From: Streptomyces sp. CB09001
GTDB taxonomy: Bacteria; Actinomycetota; Actinomycetes; Streptomycetales; Streptomycetaceae
Length of the DNA stretch: 64,000 bases
Direction of reading: 5' to 3'
Assembly: GCF_003369795.1 (NCBI RefSeq)
Contig: NZ_CP026730.1
Location: 2,170,001-2,234,000, forward strand
Shown here: piece after piece, positions 34,774 through 43,667 of the stretch
Numbering within the stretch: position 1 is the stretch's first letter
Layout of the letters: each line of letters opens with the position of its first letter
Notes under the pieces: generated by a model
Database searches by the model: none
The model's input: the letters and a program-made list of their open reading frames with translations, nothing else
What the model was told of the DNA's origin: nothing
Position numbers and translations under genes: made by a program

Positions 34774-35616
34774 GTGACCACCCTCGCGAGTGCCGAGAGC
34801 ACGGTCACCGTCGCCGAGGACACCCGTCAGGTGCGCAGGCGCCGCCGCCTCTCGCCCGGAAAGCAGTGGCCGGCCGCCCGTCTCGCCGGTCCGCTGCTGG
34901 TGGTCGTCCTGTGGACGGCCGCCTCGGCCGCCGGGGCGCTGGATCCCGGCGCGATACCGGCGCCGTGGACGGTGGCGGAGACGGCCGGCCGGCTGTGGTC
35001 GGACGGGACGCTCGCCACCGACGTCGTGACCTCGCTGCGCCGGGCGGCGACCGGGTTCTCGATCGGGCTGGGCGCCGGGGTGCTGCTGGCGCTGGCCGCC
35101 GGGCTCAGCCGGGTGGGCGACGCCCTGATCGACGGGACGGTGCAGCTCAACCGGGCCGTTCCGACCCTGGGTCTGATCCCGCTGTTCATCCTGTGGCTGG
35201 GCATCGGGGAGACCTTCAAGATCGCCATCATCGCGATCGTCGTGTACATCCCGATGTACCTGAACACGCACGCCGCGCTGTCCGGCATCGACAGCCGCTA
35301 CGTCGAACTGGCCGAGGTGCAGGGACTGTCCCGGCTGCGGTTCATCCGCCAGGTGGTGATCCCCGGCTCGCTGCCCGGCTTCTTCGTGGGACTGCGGCTC
35401 GGCGTGACCGGCTCCTGGCTGGGCCTGGTGGTGCTGGAGCAGATCAACGCCACCAGCGGCCTCGGCTACATGATGTTCCAGGCCCAGAACTACGGCCAGA
35501 CGGACGTGATCCTCGTCGGTCTGCTGATCTACGGCGTCTTCGGCCTGGTCTCCGACAGCGTGGTCCGTCTGATCGAGCGGAGGGTGCTGTCGTGGCGACG
35601 CACACTGAGCAGCTGA
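34774..35616 (+). CDS. Sulfonate-type ABC permease
   Basis: A 280-residue membrane protein with about six helices. AVPTLGLIPLFILWLGIGET and the EAA loop (ELAEVQGLSRLRFIRQVVIP, then GSLPGFFVGLRLG) are the SsuC/TauC signature. The GTG at 34774 has GGAGG 8 nt upstream; a GTG at 34765 overlapping the previous stop is the alternative. It overlaps the ATPase gene by 25 bp. Confidence 0.92.
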   Translation: MTTLASAESTVTVAEDTRQVRRRRRLSPGKQWPAARLAGPLLVVVLWTAASAAGALDPGAIPAPWTVAETAGRLWSDGTLATDVVTSLRRAATGFSIGLGAGVLLALAAGLSRVGDALIDGTVQLNRAVPTLGLIPLFILWLGIGETFKIAIIAIVVYIPMYLNTHAALSGIDSRYVELAEVQGLSRLRFIRQVVIPGSLPGFFVGLRLGVTGSWLGLVVLEQINATSGLGYMMFQAQNYGQTDVILVGLLIYGVFGLVSDSVVRLIERRVLSWRRTLSS

Positions 35617-36323
35617 CCCGTCCGGCCGTCCGGCTGCACGGTCTGACCAGGTCGTTCAAGGGCCGTACGGTGCTCGACGGCATCGATCTCGAACTGCCCG
35701 CCGGCCAGTTCACGGCGCTGCTGGGGCACAGCGGGTCCGGCAAGAGCACGCTGCTGCGGGCCGTGGCCGGACTGGACCACGGCGTCGAGGGCGAGGGGCG
35801 GCTGTCCGCGCCGGAGCGGGTGTCGGTGGTCTTCCAGGACTCCCGGCTGCTGCCCTGGTCCCGGGTGCTGGACAACGTGCTGCTCGGCGCGGAGGGCAAG
35901 GAGGCCGCCGAACGCGGCCGGGCCGCCCTGGCCGAGGTGGGTCTCGCGGGGCGCGAACGGGCCTGGCCCGGGGAGCTGTCCGGCGGCGAGGCCCAGCGGG
36001 CGGCACTGGCCCGGGCGCTGGTGCGGGAGCCGCAGCTGCTGCTCGCCGACGAGCCGTTCGGCGCCCTGGACGCGCTGACCCGGATCAGGATGCACGGCCT
36101 GCTGCGGGAGCTGTGGGAGCGGCACCGGCCCACGGTGCTGCTGGTCACCCACGACGTCGACGAGGCGATCGTGCTCGCCGACCGGGTGCTGGTGCTGGAG
36201 AACGGCCGTATCGGCCTCGACCTGACCATCGACCGCCCCCATCCGCGCTCCTACCGGGAGCCGAAGCTGGGCGAGTACCGGGAGCGGCTGCTGGCCGCCC
36301 TCGGTGTGACGGAGGACCACTGA
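35592..36323 (+). CDS. Sulfonate-type ABC ATP-binding protein
   Basis: A 243-residue ATPase. Walker A GHSGSGKST is at residues 45-53, the Q-loop at VVFQDSRLLPW, the signature ELSGGEAQR, Walker B LLLADEP and the switch His in THDVDEAI. RLLPW is typical of SsuB/TauB proteins. The GTG start inside the permease end has GGAGG 8 nt upstream. Its stop overlaps the ATG of the monooxygenase gene (TGATG). Confidence 0.93.
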   Translation: MATHTEQLTRPAVRLHGLTRSFKGRTVLDGIDLELPAGQFTALLGHSGSGKSTLLRAVAGLDHGVEGEGRLSAPERVSVVFQDSRLLPWSRVLDNVLLGAEGKEAAERGRAALAEVGLAGRERAWPGELSGGEAQRAALARALVREPQLLLADEPFGALDALTRIRMHGLLRELWERHRPTVLLVTHDVDEAIVLADRVLVLENGRIGLDLTIDRPHPRSYREPKLGEYRERLLAALGVTEDH

Positions 36324-37696
36324 TGACCCGCCGACTGCATCTGAACGCGTTCCTGATGAACACCGGCCACCACGAGGCGTCGTGGCGGCTGCCGGAGAGC
36401 GACCCGTACGCGCACGTGAGTCTCGCGCACTACGTGGGTCTCGCCCGGACCGCGGAACGGGGCACGTTCGACTCGCTGTTCCTCGCCGACGGCCCGCAGC
36501 TGTGGAGCAACCTCGCACAGCGGCCGGCCGGCGCGCTGGAACCGCTCACCCTCCTGACGGCGCTGGCCACGGCGACCGAGCACATCGGTCTGATCGCGAC
36601 CGCGTCCACGTCCTACGACTCGCCCTACAACCTGGCCCGCAGGTTCGCCTCGCTGGACATCGTCAGCGGCGGCCGGGCGGGCTGGAACATCGTCACCACC
36701 GCGGGGGCCGAGGCGGCCCGCAACTTCGGCCTGGACGCCGAGCCCGCGCACGCCGAACGCTACGCCCGCGCCGCCGAGTTCCTGGACGTCGCGCTGAAGC
36801 TGTGGGACAGCTGGGAGGACGACGCGGTCCTCGCCGACAAGGCGGCCGGTGTGTGGGGCGACGACGCCCGCGTCCATCCGCCGCGCCACAAGGGCACGTA
36901 CTTCCGTGTGGAGGGCGCGCTCAACGTGCCGCGCACGCCGCAGGGCTACCCGCTGCTGGTGCAGGCCGGCTCCTCCACGGACGGCAAGGTCTTCGCGGCC
37001 CGGTACGCGGAGGCGGTGTTCACCGCGCAGCAGACGCTCGGGGACGCGCAGGCCTTCTACGCCGACATCAAGTCCCGCACCCGGCTCGCGGGGCGCGACC
37101 CCGGCCACCTCAAGGTGCTGCCGGGCATCGTCCCGGTGCTCGGTTCCACCGAGGCGGAGGCACGCGCCGCGGAGCAGGTCCTGGACGACCACATCGTGCC
37201 CGCGCACGGCGTACGGCGCCTGGAGGACCTGCTGCGGCTGGAGCCCGGCACCCTGGACCTGGACGGTCCGCTGCCGGACGACCTGCCGCCGGAGAGCGCC
37301 ATCGAGGGTGCCAAGAGCCGCTACACGCTGATCGTGGAGCTGGCCCGGCGCGAGCGCCTGACCGTGCGGCGGCTGATCGGGCGGCTCGGCGGCGGGCGCG
37401 GCCATCTGACCTTCACCGGGACACCGGAGCAGGTGGCCGACCGGATCGGGTCGTGGTTCACGCAGGGTGCGGCCGACGGCTTCAACATCATGCCGCCGGT
37501 ACTGCCCTCCGGCCTGGAGACGTTCGTGGACCACGTCGTCCCAATCCTGCGCGAGCGCGGTCTGCTGCGCACCGCGTACGGCCCCCGGCAGACCCTGCGC
37601 GAGCGCTACGGGCTGCCCCGGCCCCGCAACCAGTACGTCACCGAGGCCACCGACCCGGCCACCGCCGGGGCACCGGCCGCACTCACCCGTATCTGA
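36323..37696 (+). CDS. FMN-dependent monooxygenase, NtaA/SnaA/DszA class
   Basis: A 457-residue luciferase-like TIM-barrel oxygenase. TRRLHLNAFLMNTGHHEASW, VSGGRAGWNIVTTAGAEAAR NFGL and the GYPLLVQAGSS block mark the NtaA/SnaA/DszA subgroup, which uses reduced FMN from a separate reductase. Beside a sulfonate ABC transporter, an organosulfur (sulfonate or sulfone) substrate is the best inference. The reductase is not in the window. Translationally coupled to the ATPase gene. Confidence 0.88.
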   Translation: MTRRLHLNAFLMNTGHHEASWRLPESDPYAHVSLAHYVGLARTAERGTFDSLFLADGPQLWSNLAQRPAGALEPLTLLTALATATEHIGLIATASTSYDSPYNLARRFASLDIVSGGRAGWNIVTTAGAEAARNFGLDAEPAHAERYARAAEFLDVALKLWDSWEDDAVLADKAAGVWGDDARVHPPRHKGTYFRVEGALNVPRTPQGYPLLVQAGSSTDGKVFAARYAEAVFTAQQTLGDAQAFYADIKSRTRLAGRDPGHLKVLPGIVPVLGSTEAEARAAEQVLDDHIVPAHGVRRLEDLLRLEPGTLDLDGPLPDDLPPESAIEGAKSRYTLIVELARRERLTVRRLIGRLGGGRGHLTFTGTPEQVADRIGSWFTQGAADGFNIMPPVLPSGLETFVDHVVPILRERGLLRTAYGPRQTLRERYGLPRPRNQYVTEATDPATAGAPAALTRI

Positions 37697-37709
37697 GAGA
37701 GGAACCGGC

Positions 37710-38603
37710 ATGAGCGATCTGCGGATCACCAGGATCACCTCCCGTATCGGCGCGAAGGTGTCCGGCGTCGACGTCTCCCGGCCGCTGGACGGGGCCACCG
37801 TCACCGCGCTGGGGGCCGCCCTCGCCGAGCACAAGGCGCTGGTCTTCGACGACGTGGACCTCGACGACGAGGGCCAGCAGGCGTTCGTGCGCGCCTTCGG
37901 GGACCTCACCACCGCCCACCCGACCGTCGGCGCTGTGGACGGCGCCCCGAACGTGCTGCCGGTCGACAGCGAGCGGGGCCGTGCCAACCACTGGCACACC
38001 GACGTCACCTTCGTCCTCAACCCGCCGCAGGCCACCTCGCTGCGCAGCCTGACGGTCCCGCCGTACGGCGGCGAGACCCTGATCGCGTCCTCGGCGGGCG
38101 CCTACCGGGACCTGCCCGAGCCGCTGCGGCGGCTGGCCGACGGCCTGTGGGCGGAGCACACCAACGACTACGACTACGCGGTGGCCGACGAGGACATCGA
38201 CGCGGAGAAGGCCGCGCACCGGTCCCGGTTCACCTCGATCAAGTACCGCACGGCCCACCCGGTGGTGCGGGTCCACCCGCTGACCGGCGAGCGGGGACTG
38301 TTCATCGGCGGGTTCGCACAGCGGATCGTGGGCCTGTCGGTGGGCGAGTCGCGCAAGCTCCTCGAACTGCTCCAGTCCTACGTCACCCGCCCGGAGAACG
38401 TGCTGCGGCACCGCTGGTCGGAGAACCAGCTGGTGCTGTTCGACAACCGCATCACCCAGCACTACGCCGTCGACAACTACGACGGTCTGCCGCGCCGGCT
38501 GCACCGGGTGACGCTGGCCGGTCCCGTGCCGGTGGGCATCGAGGACAAGGAGAGCTACTCCATCGAGGGCGACGCCTCGCACTACACGCCGGTCGCCGCA
38601 TAG
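37710..38603 (+). CDS. TauD/TfdA-family 2-oxoglutarate dioxygenase
   Basis: A 297-residue Fe(II)/2-oxoglutarate oxygenase. The facial triad is visible as His96 and Asp98 in NHWHTDVTF plus the distal His in RITQHYAVDNY. PRRLHRVTL supplies the 2-oxoglutarate-binding Arg. Taurine or alkyl-sulfate/sulfonate oxygenation, releasing sulfite or sulfate, is the family role that best fits the neighbours. GAGAGGA lies 7 nt before the ATG. It ends the five-gene operon. Confidence 0.9.
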   Translation: MSDLRITRITSRIGAKVSGVDVSRPLDGATVTALGAALAEHKALVFDDVDLDDEGQQAFVRAFGDLTTAHPTVGAVDGAPNVLPVDSERGRANHWHTDVTFVLNPPQATSLRSLTVPPYGGETLIASSAGAYRDLPEPLRRLADGLWAEHTNDYDYAVADEDIDAEKAAHRSRFTSIKYRTAHPVVRVHPLTGERGLFIGGFAQRIVGLSVGESRKLLELLQSYVTRPENVLRHRWSENQLVLFDNRITQHYAVDNYDGLPRRLHRVTLAGPVPVGIEDKESYSIEGDASHYTPVAA

Positions 38604-38692
38604 CGGGAACCGGAGGACATCGCCCCTTCGAACGCAGGGATAGGGCGCCTTCTCGGGGGGAAATGACTCACCGTTCCCCCGAGGAGGCGCTG

Positions 38693-38914
38693 ATGGCGTA
38701 CGTACGGTGTCCGAACTGCGGCGACACGATGCACGAGTTCCGGGACCTGGAGGGGGACCAGGAGAAGGCGGCGGCGCGGCTGGCGCTCGGCGATCTGCCG
38801 GCCGGGGAGGTCTTCGTCGCCAAGGCCTACCACCGCTGTACGTACAACGGCTGCCGCCGGATCCAGCGCAAGGACAGGTGGTGGGTGGGCGCGACGCTGC
38901 CCGAGGAGGACTGA
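38693..38914 (+). CDS. Small zinc-ribbon-like protein
   Basis: A 73-residue protein with RCPNCGDTMHEF near the N-terminus and HRCTYNGCRRIQRK further on. The four Cys could bind zinc as a ribbon. I chose the ATG at 38693 because GAGGAGG lies 8 nt upstream. The in-frame ATG at 38663 would add ten residues. Function unknown. Confidence 0.7.
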   Translation: MAYVRCPNCGDTMHEFRDLEGDQEKAAARLALGDLPAGEVFVAKAYHRCTYNGCRRIQRKDRWWVGATLPEED

Positions 38915-38971
38915 CCGCCCGTGCCTCCTCCCCGCGTCCCCGGGCAGGGGCGCGGGGAACGCCCGCCCGGA

Positions 38972-39610
38972 TCAGAGGTTGCTGAAGTCCGGGCCCTTGG
39001 TGCGGGTCCGCTTGATTTCGTAGAAGCCCGGCACGGAGGCGACGGCCAGGGTGCCGTCCCAGAGCTTGGCGGCGTCCTCGCCCTTGGGGGCGGGGGTGAC
39101 GACCGGGCCGAAGAAGGCGAGCTGCCCGCCGTCGGCGCCGGGCACGGCGATGACCGGGGTGCCGACCTCCTGGCCGACCTTGTCGATGCCCTCCTTGTGG
39201 GAGACGCGCAGCTGCGGCTCGTAGGGGGTGTCGTCCCAGTGGTCCATGAGGGACTCGGGCAGGCCGACGTCCTTCAGGGCCGCGGCGACCGTCTCCCGGC
39301 CGGGGCCCTCGTCCTGGTTGTGGATGCGGGTGCCGAGCGCCGTGTAGAGGTCGCCGAGCACGTCGGCACCGTGCTCCTCCTGGGCGGCGATGACGACGCG
39401 GACCGGGCCCCAGGCCTTGACCTCCAGCATCTCGCGGTACTCCGGGGGCAGCTCGTCGAGCTTGTCCTCGTTGAGGACGGCGAGGCTCATCACGTGCCAG
39501 TGGACCTCGATGTCCCTGACCTTCTCCACCTCCAGGACCCAGCGGGAGGTCATCCAGGCCCAGGGGCACAGGGGGTCGAACCAGAAGTCGACAGGCGTTT
39601 TCTCCGACAT
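38972..39610 (-). CDS. DsbA-fold protein, mycothiol-dependent nitroreductase family (Rv2466c-like)
   Basis: A 212-residue thioredoxin/DsbA-fold protein: VDFWFDPLCPWAWMTSRWVL at the active site, WHVMSLAVLNEDK, WGPVRVVIAAQEEHGADVL and EVGTPVIAVPGADG. It aligns well by eye with mycobacterial Rv2466c, a mycothiol-using nitroreductase. Here the active site is CPWA (Cys15 to Ala18) rather than CPWC, so the resolving cysteine is absent and only a monothiol mechanism is possible. GAGGAGAG stands directly before the ATG at 39610. Confidence 0.87.
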   Translation of the reverse strand: MSEKTPVDFWFDPLCPWAWMTSRWVLEVEKVRDIEVHWHVMSLAVLNEDKLDELPPEYREMLEVKAWGPVRVVIAAQEEHGADVLGDLYTALGTRIHNQDEGPGRETVAAALKDVGLPESLMDHWDDTPYEPQLRVSHKEGIDKVGQEVGTPVIAVPGADGGQLAFFGPVVTPAPKGEDAAKLWDGTLAVASVPGFYEIKRTRTKGPDFSNL

Positions 39611-39791
39611 GTCTCTCCTCATGAGGTGGCGCGAGTGAGTACTCATCCGGACAACCCGACGAGCGGCCCGCCCATTCCCGGCTGCCGCGCGTCAGGGGCG
39701 CATGGCAGGATCGGTGCTGTCCGCATACTGAACATCACGTGACACCACGTGACAGCACGTATACCGAACACCATCCGAGGGAGTGCCGCCC

Positions 39792-42374
39792 GTGCCCGGT
39801 GAGAATCTGTCCCGCGACGAGGCCCGGGAGCGGGCCGCCCTGCTGTCCGTCGACGGGTACGAGGTGTCCCTCGACGTGCGCTCGGCGGTCGGTGACGTGC
39901 AGGGCGAGGGGCCGCGCACGTTCCGGTCCGTCACCACGATCCGCTTCCGCTGCAACGAGCCCGGCGCCAGCAGCTTCGCCGACCTGGTCGCACCGGGCGT
40001 CACCGCCGTCTCCCTCAACGGCCGCGACCTCGACCCGGGCGAGGTCTTCGACGGCTCCCGGATCGCCCTGGAGGACCTGGCCGCCGACAACGAGCTGGTG
40101 GTCGACGCCCAGTGCGCGTACTCCCGCACGGGCGAGGGACTGCACCGCTTCGTCGACCCGGAGGACGGCGAGGTGTACCTGTACACCCAGTACGAGCCGG
40201 CCGACTCGCGCCGGGTCTTCGCCAACTTCGAGCAGCCGGACCTCAAGGCGCCCTTCCGCTTCGAGGTGCGCGCGCCCGAGGAGTGGACGGTGTGGTCCAA
40301 CGGCGCGGGTGAGCGCGCCGACGAGGTGTGGCGGTTCGCGGAGACGAAGCCGATCTCGACGTACATCACGTGTGTCGTGGCCGGTCCGTACCACTACGTG
40401 ACGGACTCCTACGAGCGGACCCTCGACGACGGCACCCGGCTGGAGATCCCGCTCGGCGCCCTGTGCCGCAAGGGTCTGGCGCCGCACTTCGACGCGGACG
40501 ACGTCTTCCTGATCACCAAGCAGGGCCTGGACTTCTTCCACGACCACTTCGACTACCCGTACCCGTTCGGGAAGTACGACCAGGCGTTCGTGCCCGAGTA
40601 CAACCTCGGCGCGATGGAGAACCCGGGGATGGTGACCTTCCGGGAGGAGTACATCTTCCGCGGGAAGGTGACGCGGGCCTCGTACGAGGGCCGCGCCAAC
40701 ACGATCCTGCACGAGATGGCGCACATGTGGTTCGGCGACCTGGTCACCATGGAGTGGTGGGACGACCTGTGGCTGAAGGAGTCCTTCGCGGACTTCATGG
40801 GCGCGTTCGCGAACGTCGGCGCGACCCGCTTCAAGGACGCCTGGATCACCTTCGCCAACCGCCGCAAGGCCTGGGCGTACCGCGCCGACCAGCTGCCCTC
40901 CACGCACCCGATCACGGCCGACATCCGTGACCTGGAGGACGCCAAGCTCAACTTCGACGGCATCACCTACGCCAAGGGCGCCTCCGCGCTCAAGCAGCTG
41001 GTGGCGTACGTCGGGCAGGACGCGTTCCTGGAGGGCGCGCGGCGCTACTTCAAGCGGCACGCGTACGGCAACACGCGCCTGGGCGATCTGCTGTCGGTCC
41101 TGGAGGAGACCAGCGGCCGGGACATGGCGGCCTGGTCGCGCTCCTGGCTCCAGACGGCCGGCGTCAACTCGCTGACCCCGCAGGTGCTGCTGGGCGAGGC
41201 GGGCACGGTCGACGAGCTGGCGGTCGTGCAGGAGGCCGCCGAATCGCACCCCGAACTGCGCCCGCACCGCGTCGCGGTGGGCCTGTACCGGCGCACGGCC
41301 GAGGGCGCGCTGGAGCGGTACGCGCGCGCCGAGGTGGACGTCGAGGGGCCGCGCACGGTGGTGGCGGAGCTGGCCGGTGCCGCGGCTCCCGAGCTGGTCC
41401 TGGTCAACGACGACGACCTCACGTACTGCAAGACGCGGTTCGACGCGACCTCGCTGGAGACGCTGCGCGAGCACCTGGGGTCCCTGACCGACCCGCTGGC
41501 CCGTGCCCTGTGCTGGTCGGCGCTGTGGAACATGACGCGCGACGCGCTGCTGCCCGCCCGGGACTTCGCGGCGCTGGTGCTGCGGTTCGCCGGACGCGAG
41601 TCCGACATCGGCGTCCTGCAGATGCTGCACGCCTGGACGAACTCGGCGCTGGTGCACTACGCGGCCCCCGACTGGCGGGAGACCGGCGGCCGGCTGCTCG
41701 GCGAGGGTGCGCTGCGCGAGCTGCGGGACGCGGCGCCGGGCAGTGAGCAGCAGCTCGCGTGGGCGCGGTTCTTCGCGTCGGTGGCGTCCGACGGGGCGGA
41801 GCTGGAGCTGCTGCGCGGGCTGCTGGACGGCACCGAGAAGATCGACGGGCTGGACGTGGACCAGGAGCTGCGCTGGGCCTTCCTCGCGCCGCTCGCGGCC
41901 CACGGCGCCGCCGACGAGGGCGTCCTGGCCGCCGAGCTGGCCCGCGACGACACGGCCTCCGGCAGGCGCCACCAGGTGCGCTGTCTGGCGGCCCGCCCCT
42001 CGGCTGCGGTGAAGGCGCAGGCCTGGGCGCAGGTCGTGGAGTCGGACGCGCTGTCGAACGCGCTGGTGGAGGCGACCATCGCCGGGTTCGCGCAGCCCTC
42101 GCAGCGGGACCTGCTCGCGCCGTACCCGGACAAGTACTTCGCGGCGATCGAGCGGGTGTGGGCCGAGCGGTCCATCCAGATCGGGATGGACGTGGTCCGG
42201 GGCCTGTTCCCGTCGCTGCGGGACTCCCGGGACACCCTGGACGCGACCGACGCGTGGCTGTCGGCGCACGAGGACGCGGCCCCGGCGCTGCGCCGGCTGG
42301 TGCTGGAGGCGCGGGACGACCTGGCGCGGGCGCTGCGCGGGCAGGCCTGCGACGCGGCGGCGGGCGCTCGGTAG
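39792..42374 (+). CDS. pepN: Aminopeptidase N, M1 family (copy 1)
   Basis: An 860-residue zinc aminopeptidase. The substrate-binding GAMEN is at 273-277, HEMAH (HExxH) at 307-311 and the third zinc ligand Glu330 in WLKESF. A beta-sandwich N-domain precedes the catalytic domain and an ERAP1-like helical domain follows. I chose the GTG at 39792 (VPGENLSRDEARE), with GAGGGAG 8 nt upstream, because it mirrors the start of the paralogue at 52114. The two are similar from end to end. Confidence 0.94.
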   Translation: MPGENLSRDEARERAALLSVDGYEVSLDVRSAVGDVQGEGPRTFRSVTTIRFRCNEPGASSFADLVAPGVTAVSLNGRDLDPGEVFDGSRIALEDLAADNELVVDAQCAYSRTGEGLHRFVDPEDGEVYLYTQYEPADSRRVFANFEQPDLKAPFRFEVRAPEEWTVWSNGAGERADEVWRFAETKPISTYITCVVAGPYHYVTDSYERTLDDGTRLEIPLGALCRKGLAPHFDADDVFLITKQGLDFFHDHFDYPYPFGKYDQAFVPEYNLGAMENPGMVTFREEYIFRGKVTRASYEGRANTILHEMAHMWFGDLVTMEWWDDLWLKESFADFMGAFANVGATRFKDAWITFANRRKAWAYRADQLPSTHPITADIRDLEDAKLNFDGITYAKGASALKQLVAYVGQDAFLEGARRYFKRHAYGNTRLGDLLSVLEETSGRDMAAWSRSWLQTAGVNSLTPQVLLGEAGTVDELAVVQEAAESHPELRPHRVAVGLYRRTAEGALERYARAEVDVEGPRTVVAELAGAAAPELVLVNDDDLTYCKTRFDATSLETLREHLGSLTDPLARALCWSALWNMTRDALLPARDFAALVLRFAGRESDIGVLQMLHAWTNSALVHYAAPDWRETGGRLLGEGALRELRDAAPGSEQQLAWARFFASVASDGAELELLRGLLDGTEKIDGLDVDQELRWAFLAPLAAHGAADEGVLAAELARDDTASGRRHQVRCLAARPSAAVKAQAWAQVVESDALSNALVEATIAGFAQPSQRDLLAPYPDKYFAAIERVWAERSIQIGMDVVRGLFPSLRDSRDTLDATDAWLSAHEDAAPALRRLVLEARDDLARALRGQACDAAAGAR

Positions 42375-42390
42375 CGGCCCCCTCCCCGCC

Positions 42391-42428
42391 CGGAACGCCT
42401 GATCTTTGGCCAATGATCGGGCGTTCCG
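42391..42428 (+). terminator. 14-bp terminator of pepN copy 1
   Basis: Arms 42391-42404 and 42415-42428 (CGGAACGCC core, one G-T pair) enclose a 10-nt loop. Confidence 0.88.
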
Positions 42429-42461
42429 TCGTCGTTACAAGATGCGTGCCCGGCTGGCCGT

Positions 42462-42494
42462 AACCCCTGGTCCCACCCGTTCGGACCAGGGGTT
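42462..42494. terminator. Second hairpin beyond pepN
   Basis: Perfect 12-nt arms AACCCCTGGTCC (42462-42473) and GGACCAGGGGTT (42483-42494), then TCGG. It may insulate the next gene. Confidence 0.7.
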
Positions 42495-42596
42495 TCGGCA
42501 TCCGAACACTCGTCCTTTAGTCCGGGCTTGTCCCGGTTCGGCGATGGACGTGTAACACCGGTTAGGGGGCCGATCGGGCGCGGGAAGTTGCCGGTC

Positions 42597-43667
42597 ATGA
42601 CGCACAACATCCCGCTCTCCCCCCGCCCCCGCCCGCTGCACGACCTGGCCGACGGCCGGCGCCGGCCGATGACGGTCGCCCAGCTGCGGGCGCACGGTGT
42701 CTCCGCCGCGGAGACCAACGAGCAGTGCCGGCCCGGCGGACCCTGGCAGCAGCTCCTCCCGAACGTCGTCCTGCTGCACCCGGGGCCGCCGACCGGCGAC
42801 GAGCGCCTGCACGCGGTGCTGCTCTACGCGGCGCGGGACCGCACCTCGGGCACGGCACCCGGCGGGACCGCCTCGGTGCCGGTCCAGCCGGGCGGGGAGC
42901 ACCCGCCGGTGCCGGCCTACGCGGAGGCGATGATCACGGGCCTGGCGGGGCTGACGCTGCACGGCTTCTCCGCCGCTCCCCCGCTGTCGTCCCTGGAGCT
43001 CATCGACGTCCTGGTCCCGCGGCTGCGCCGGCTGCGCACGACGGGGTGCGCACGCATCGTCCGCACCACCGCGCTGCCGACCGCAGTGGAGCTGACGGGG
43101 GTTCCGGTGGCGCCGGTGGCGCGGGCCCTGGCGGACGCGGTCGCGGAGCTGACCGACCCGGGCACGGTCCGCCGGCTGCTGACCGAGGCGGTGCGCGGCG
43201 GTCACTGCGAGCCCGCCGCGGTGGTACGGGAGCTGAACCGGGCGCGGCTGCTCAGCCGCCCGCACGTGGTGGACGCGGTGGACTCGCTGGTCGCCGAGGG
43301 GCGGGCACTGGCCGAGCAGCGGCTGTACCGGATGGTGCGCGAGCACGCCCTGCCCGAGCCGGTCTGGAACGTCGACCTGCGTCTGCCCGGCGGCCCCCAC
43401 CTGGGCGGCGTGGACGCCTTCTGGCCCGGGCAGGCGGTGGCGCTGGAGCTGGACACCCGGGCGCACCGGCAGCAGGAGGACGACGCCGCCCGGGCGGAGT
43501 ACGCCCGCAAGCGCGAGCACCTGGAACGGCTGGGGATCACGGTCGTGCACCTCACCCCGCGCAAGCTGCGGGACAGCCCGGAGCACCAGGCGGCCGTCGT
43601 ACGGACGGCGCTGATGGCGGCCGGGGACCGGGAGCCCGCCGCGTACGTCGTGGTGCTGCCCCGGTAG
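42597..43667 (+). CDS. AbiEi-like winged-helix / DUF559-type nuclease-fold protein
   Basis: A 356-residue protein. The N-terminal PMTVAQLRAHGVSAAETNEQ region and WQQLLPNVVLLHPG look like the winged helix and following strand of AbiEi-type antitoxin relatives. The C-terminus has GGVDAFWPGQAVALELDT then ITVVHLTPRKLRD, a restriction-endonuclease-like (DUF559/Vsr) core with a possible Asp...Glu-x-Asp metal site. Such proteins are common and uncharacterised in Actinobacteria; defence or DNA repair is a guess. No partner toxin is seen. A 27-copy octamer array begins 37 bp after its stop. Confidence 0.72.
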   Translation: MTHNIPLSPRPRPLHDLADGRRRPMTVAQLRAHGVSAAETNEQCRPGGPWQQLLPNVVLLHPGPPTGDERLHAVLLYAARDRTSGTAPGGTASVPVQPGGEHPPVPAYAEAMITGLAGLTLHGFSAAPPLSSLELIDVLVPRLRRLRTTGCARIVRTTALPTAVELTGVPVAPVARALADAVAELTDPGTVRRLLTEAVRGGHCEPAAVVRELNRARLLSRPHVVDAVDSLVAEGRALAEQRLYRMVREHALPEPVWNVDLRLPGGPHLGGVDAFWPGQAVALELDTRAHRQQEDDAARAEYARKREHLERLGITVVHLTPRKLRDSPEHQAAVVRTALMAAGDREPAAYVVVLPR

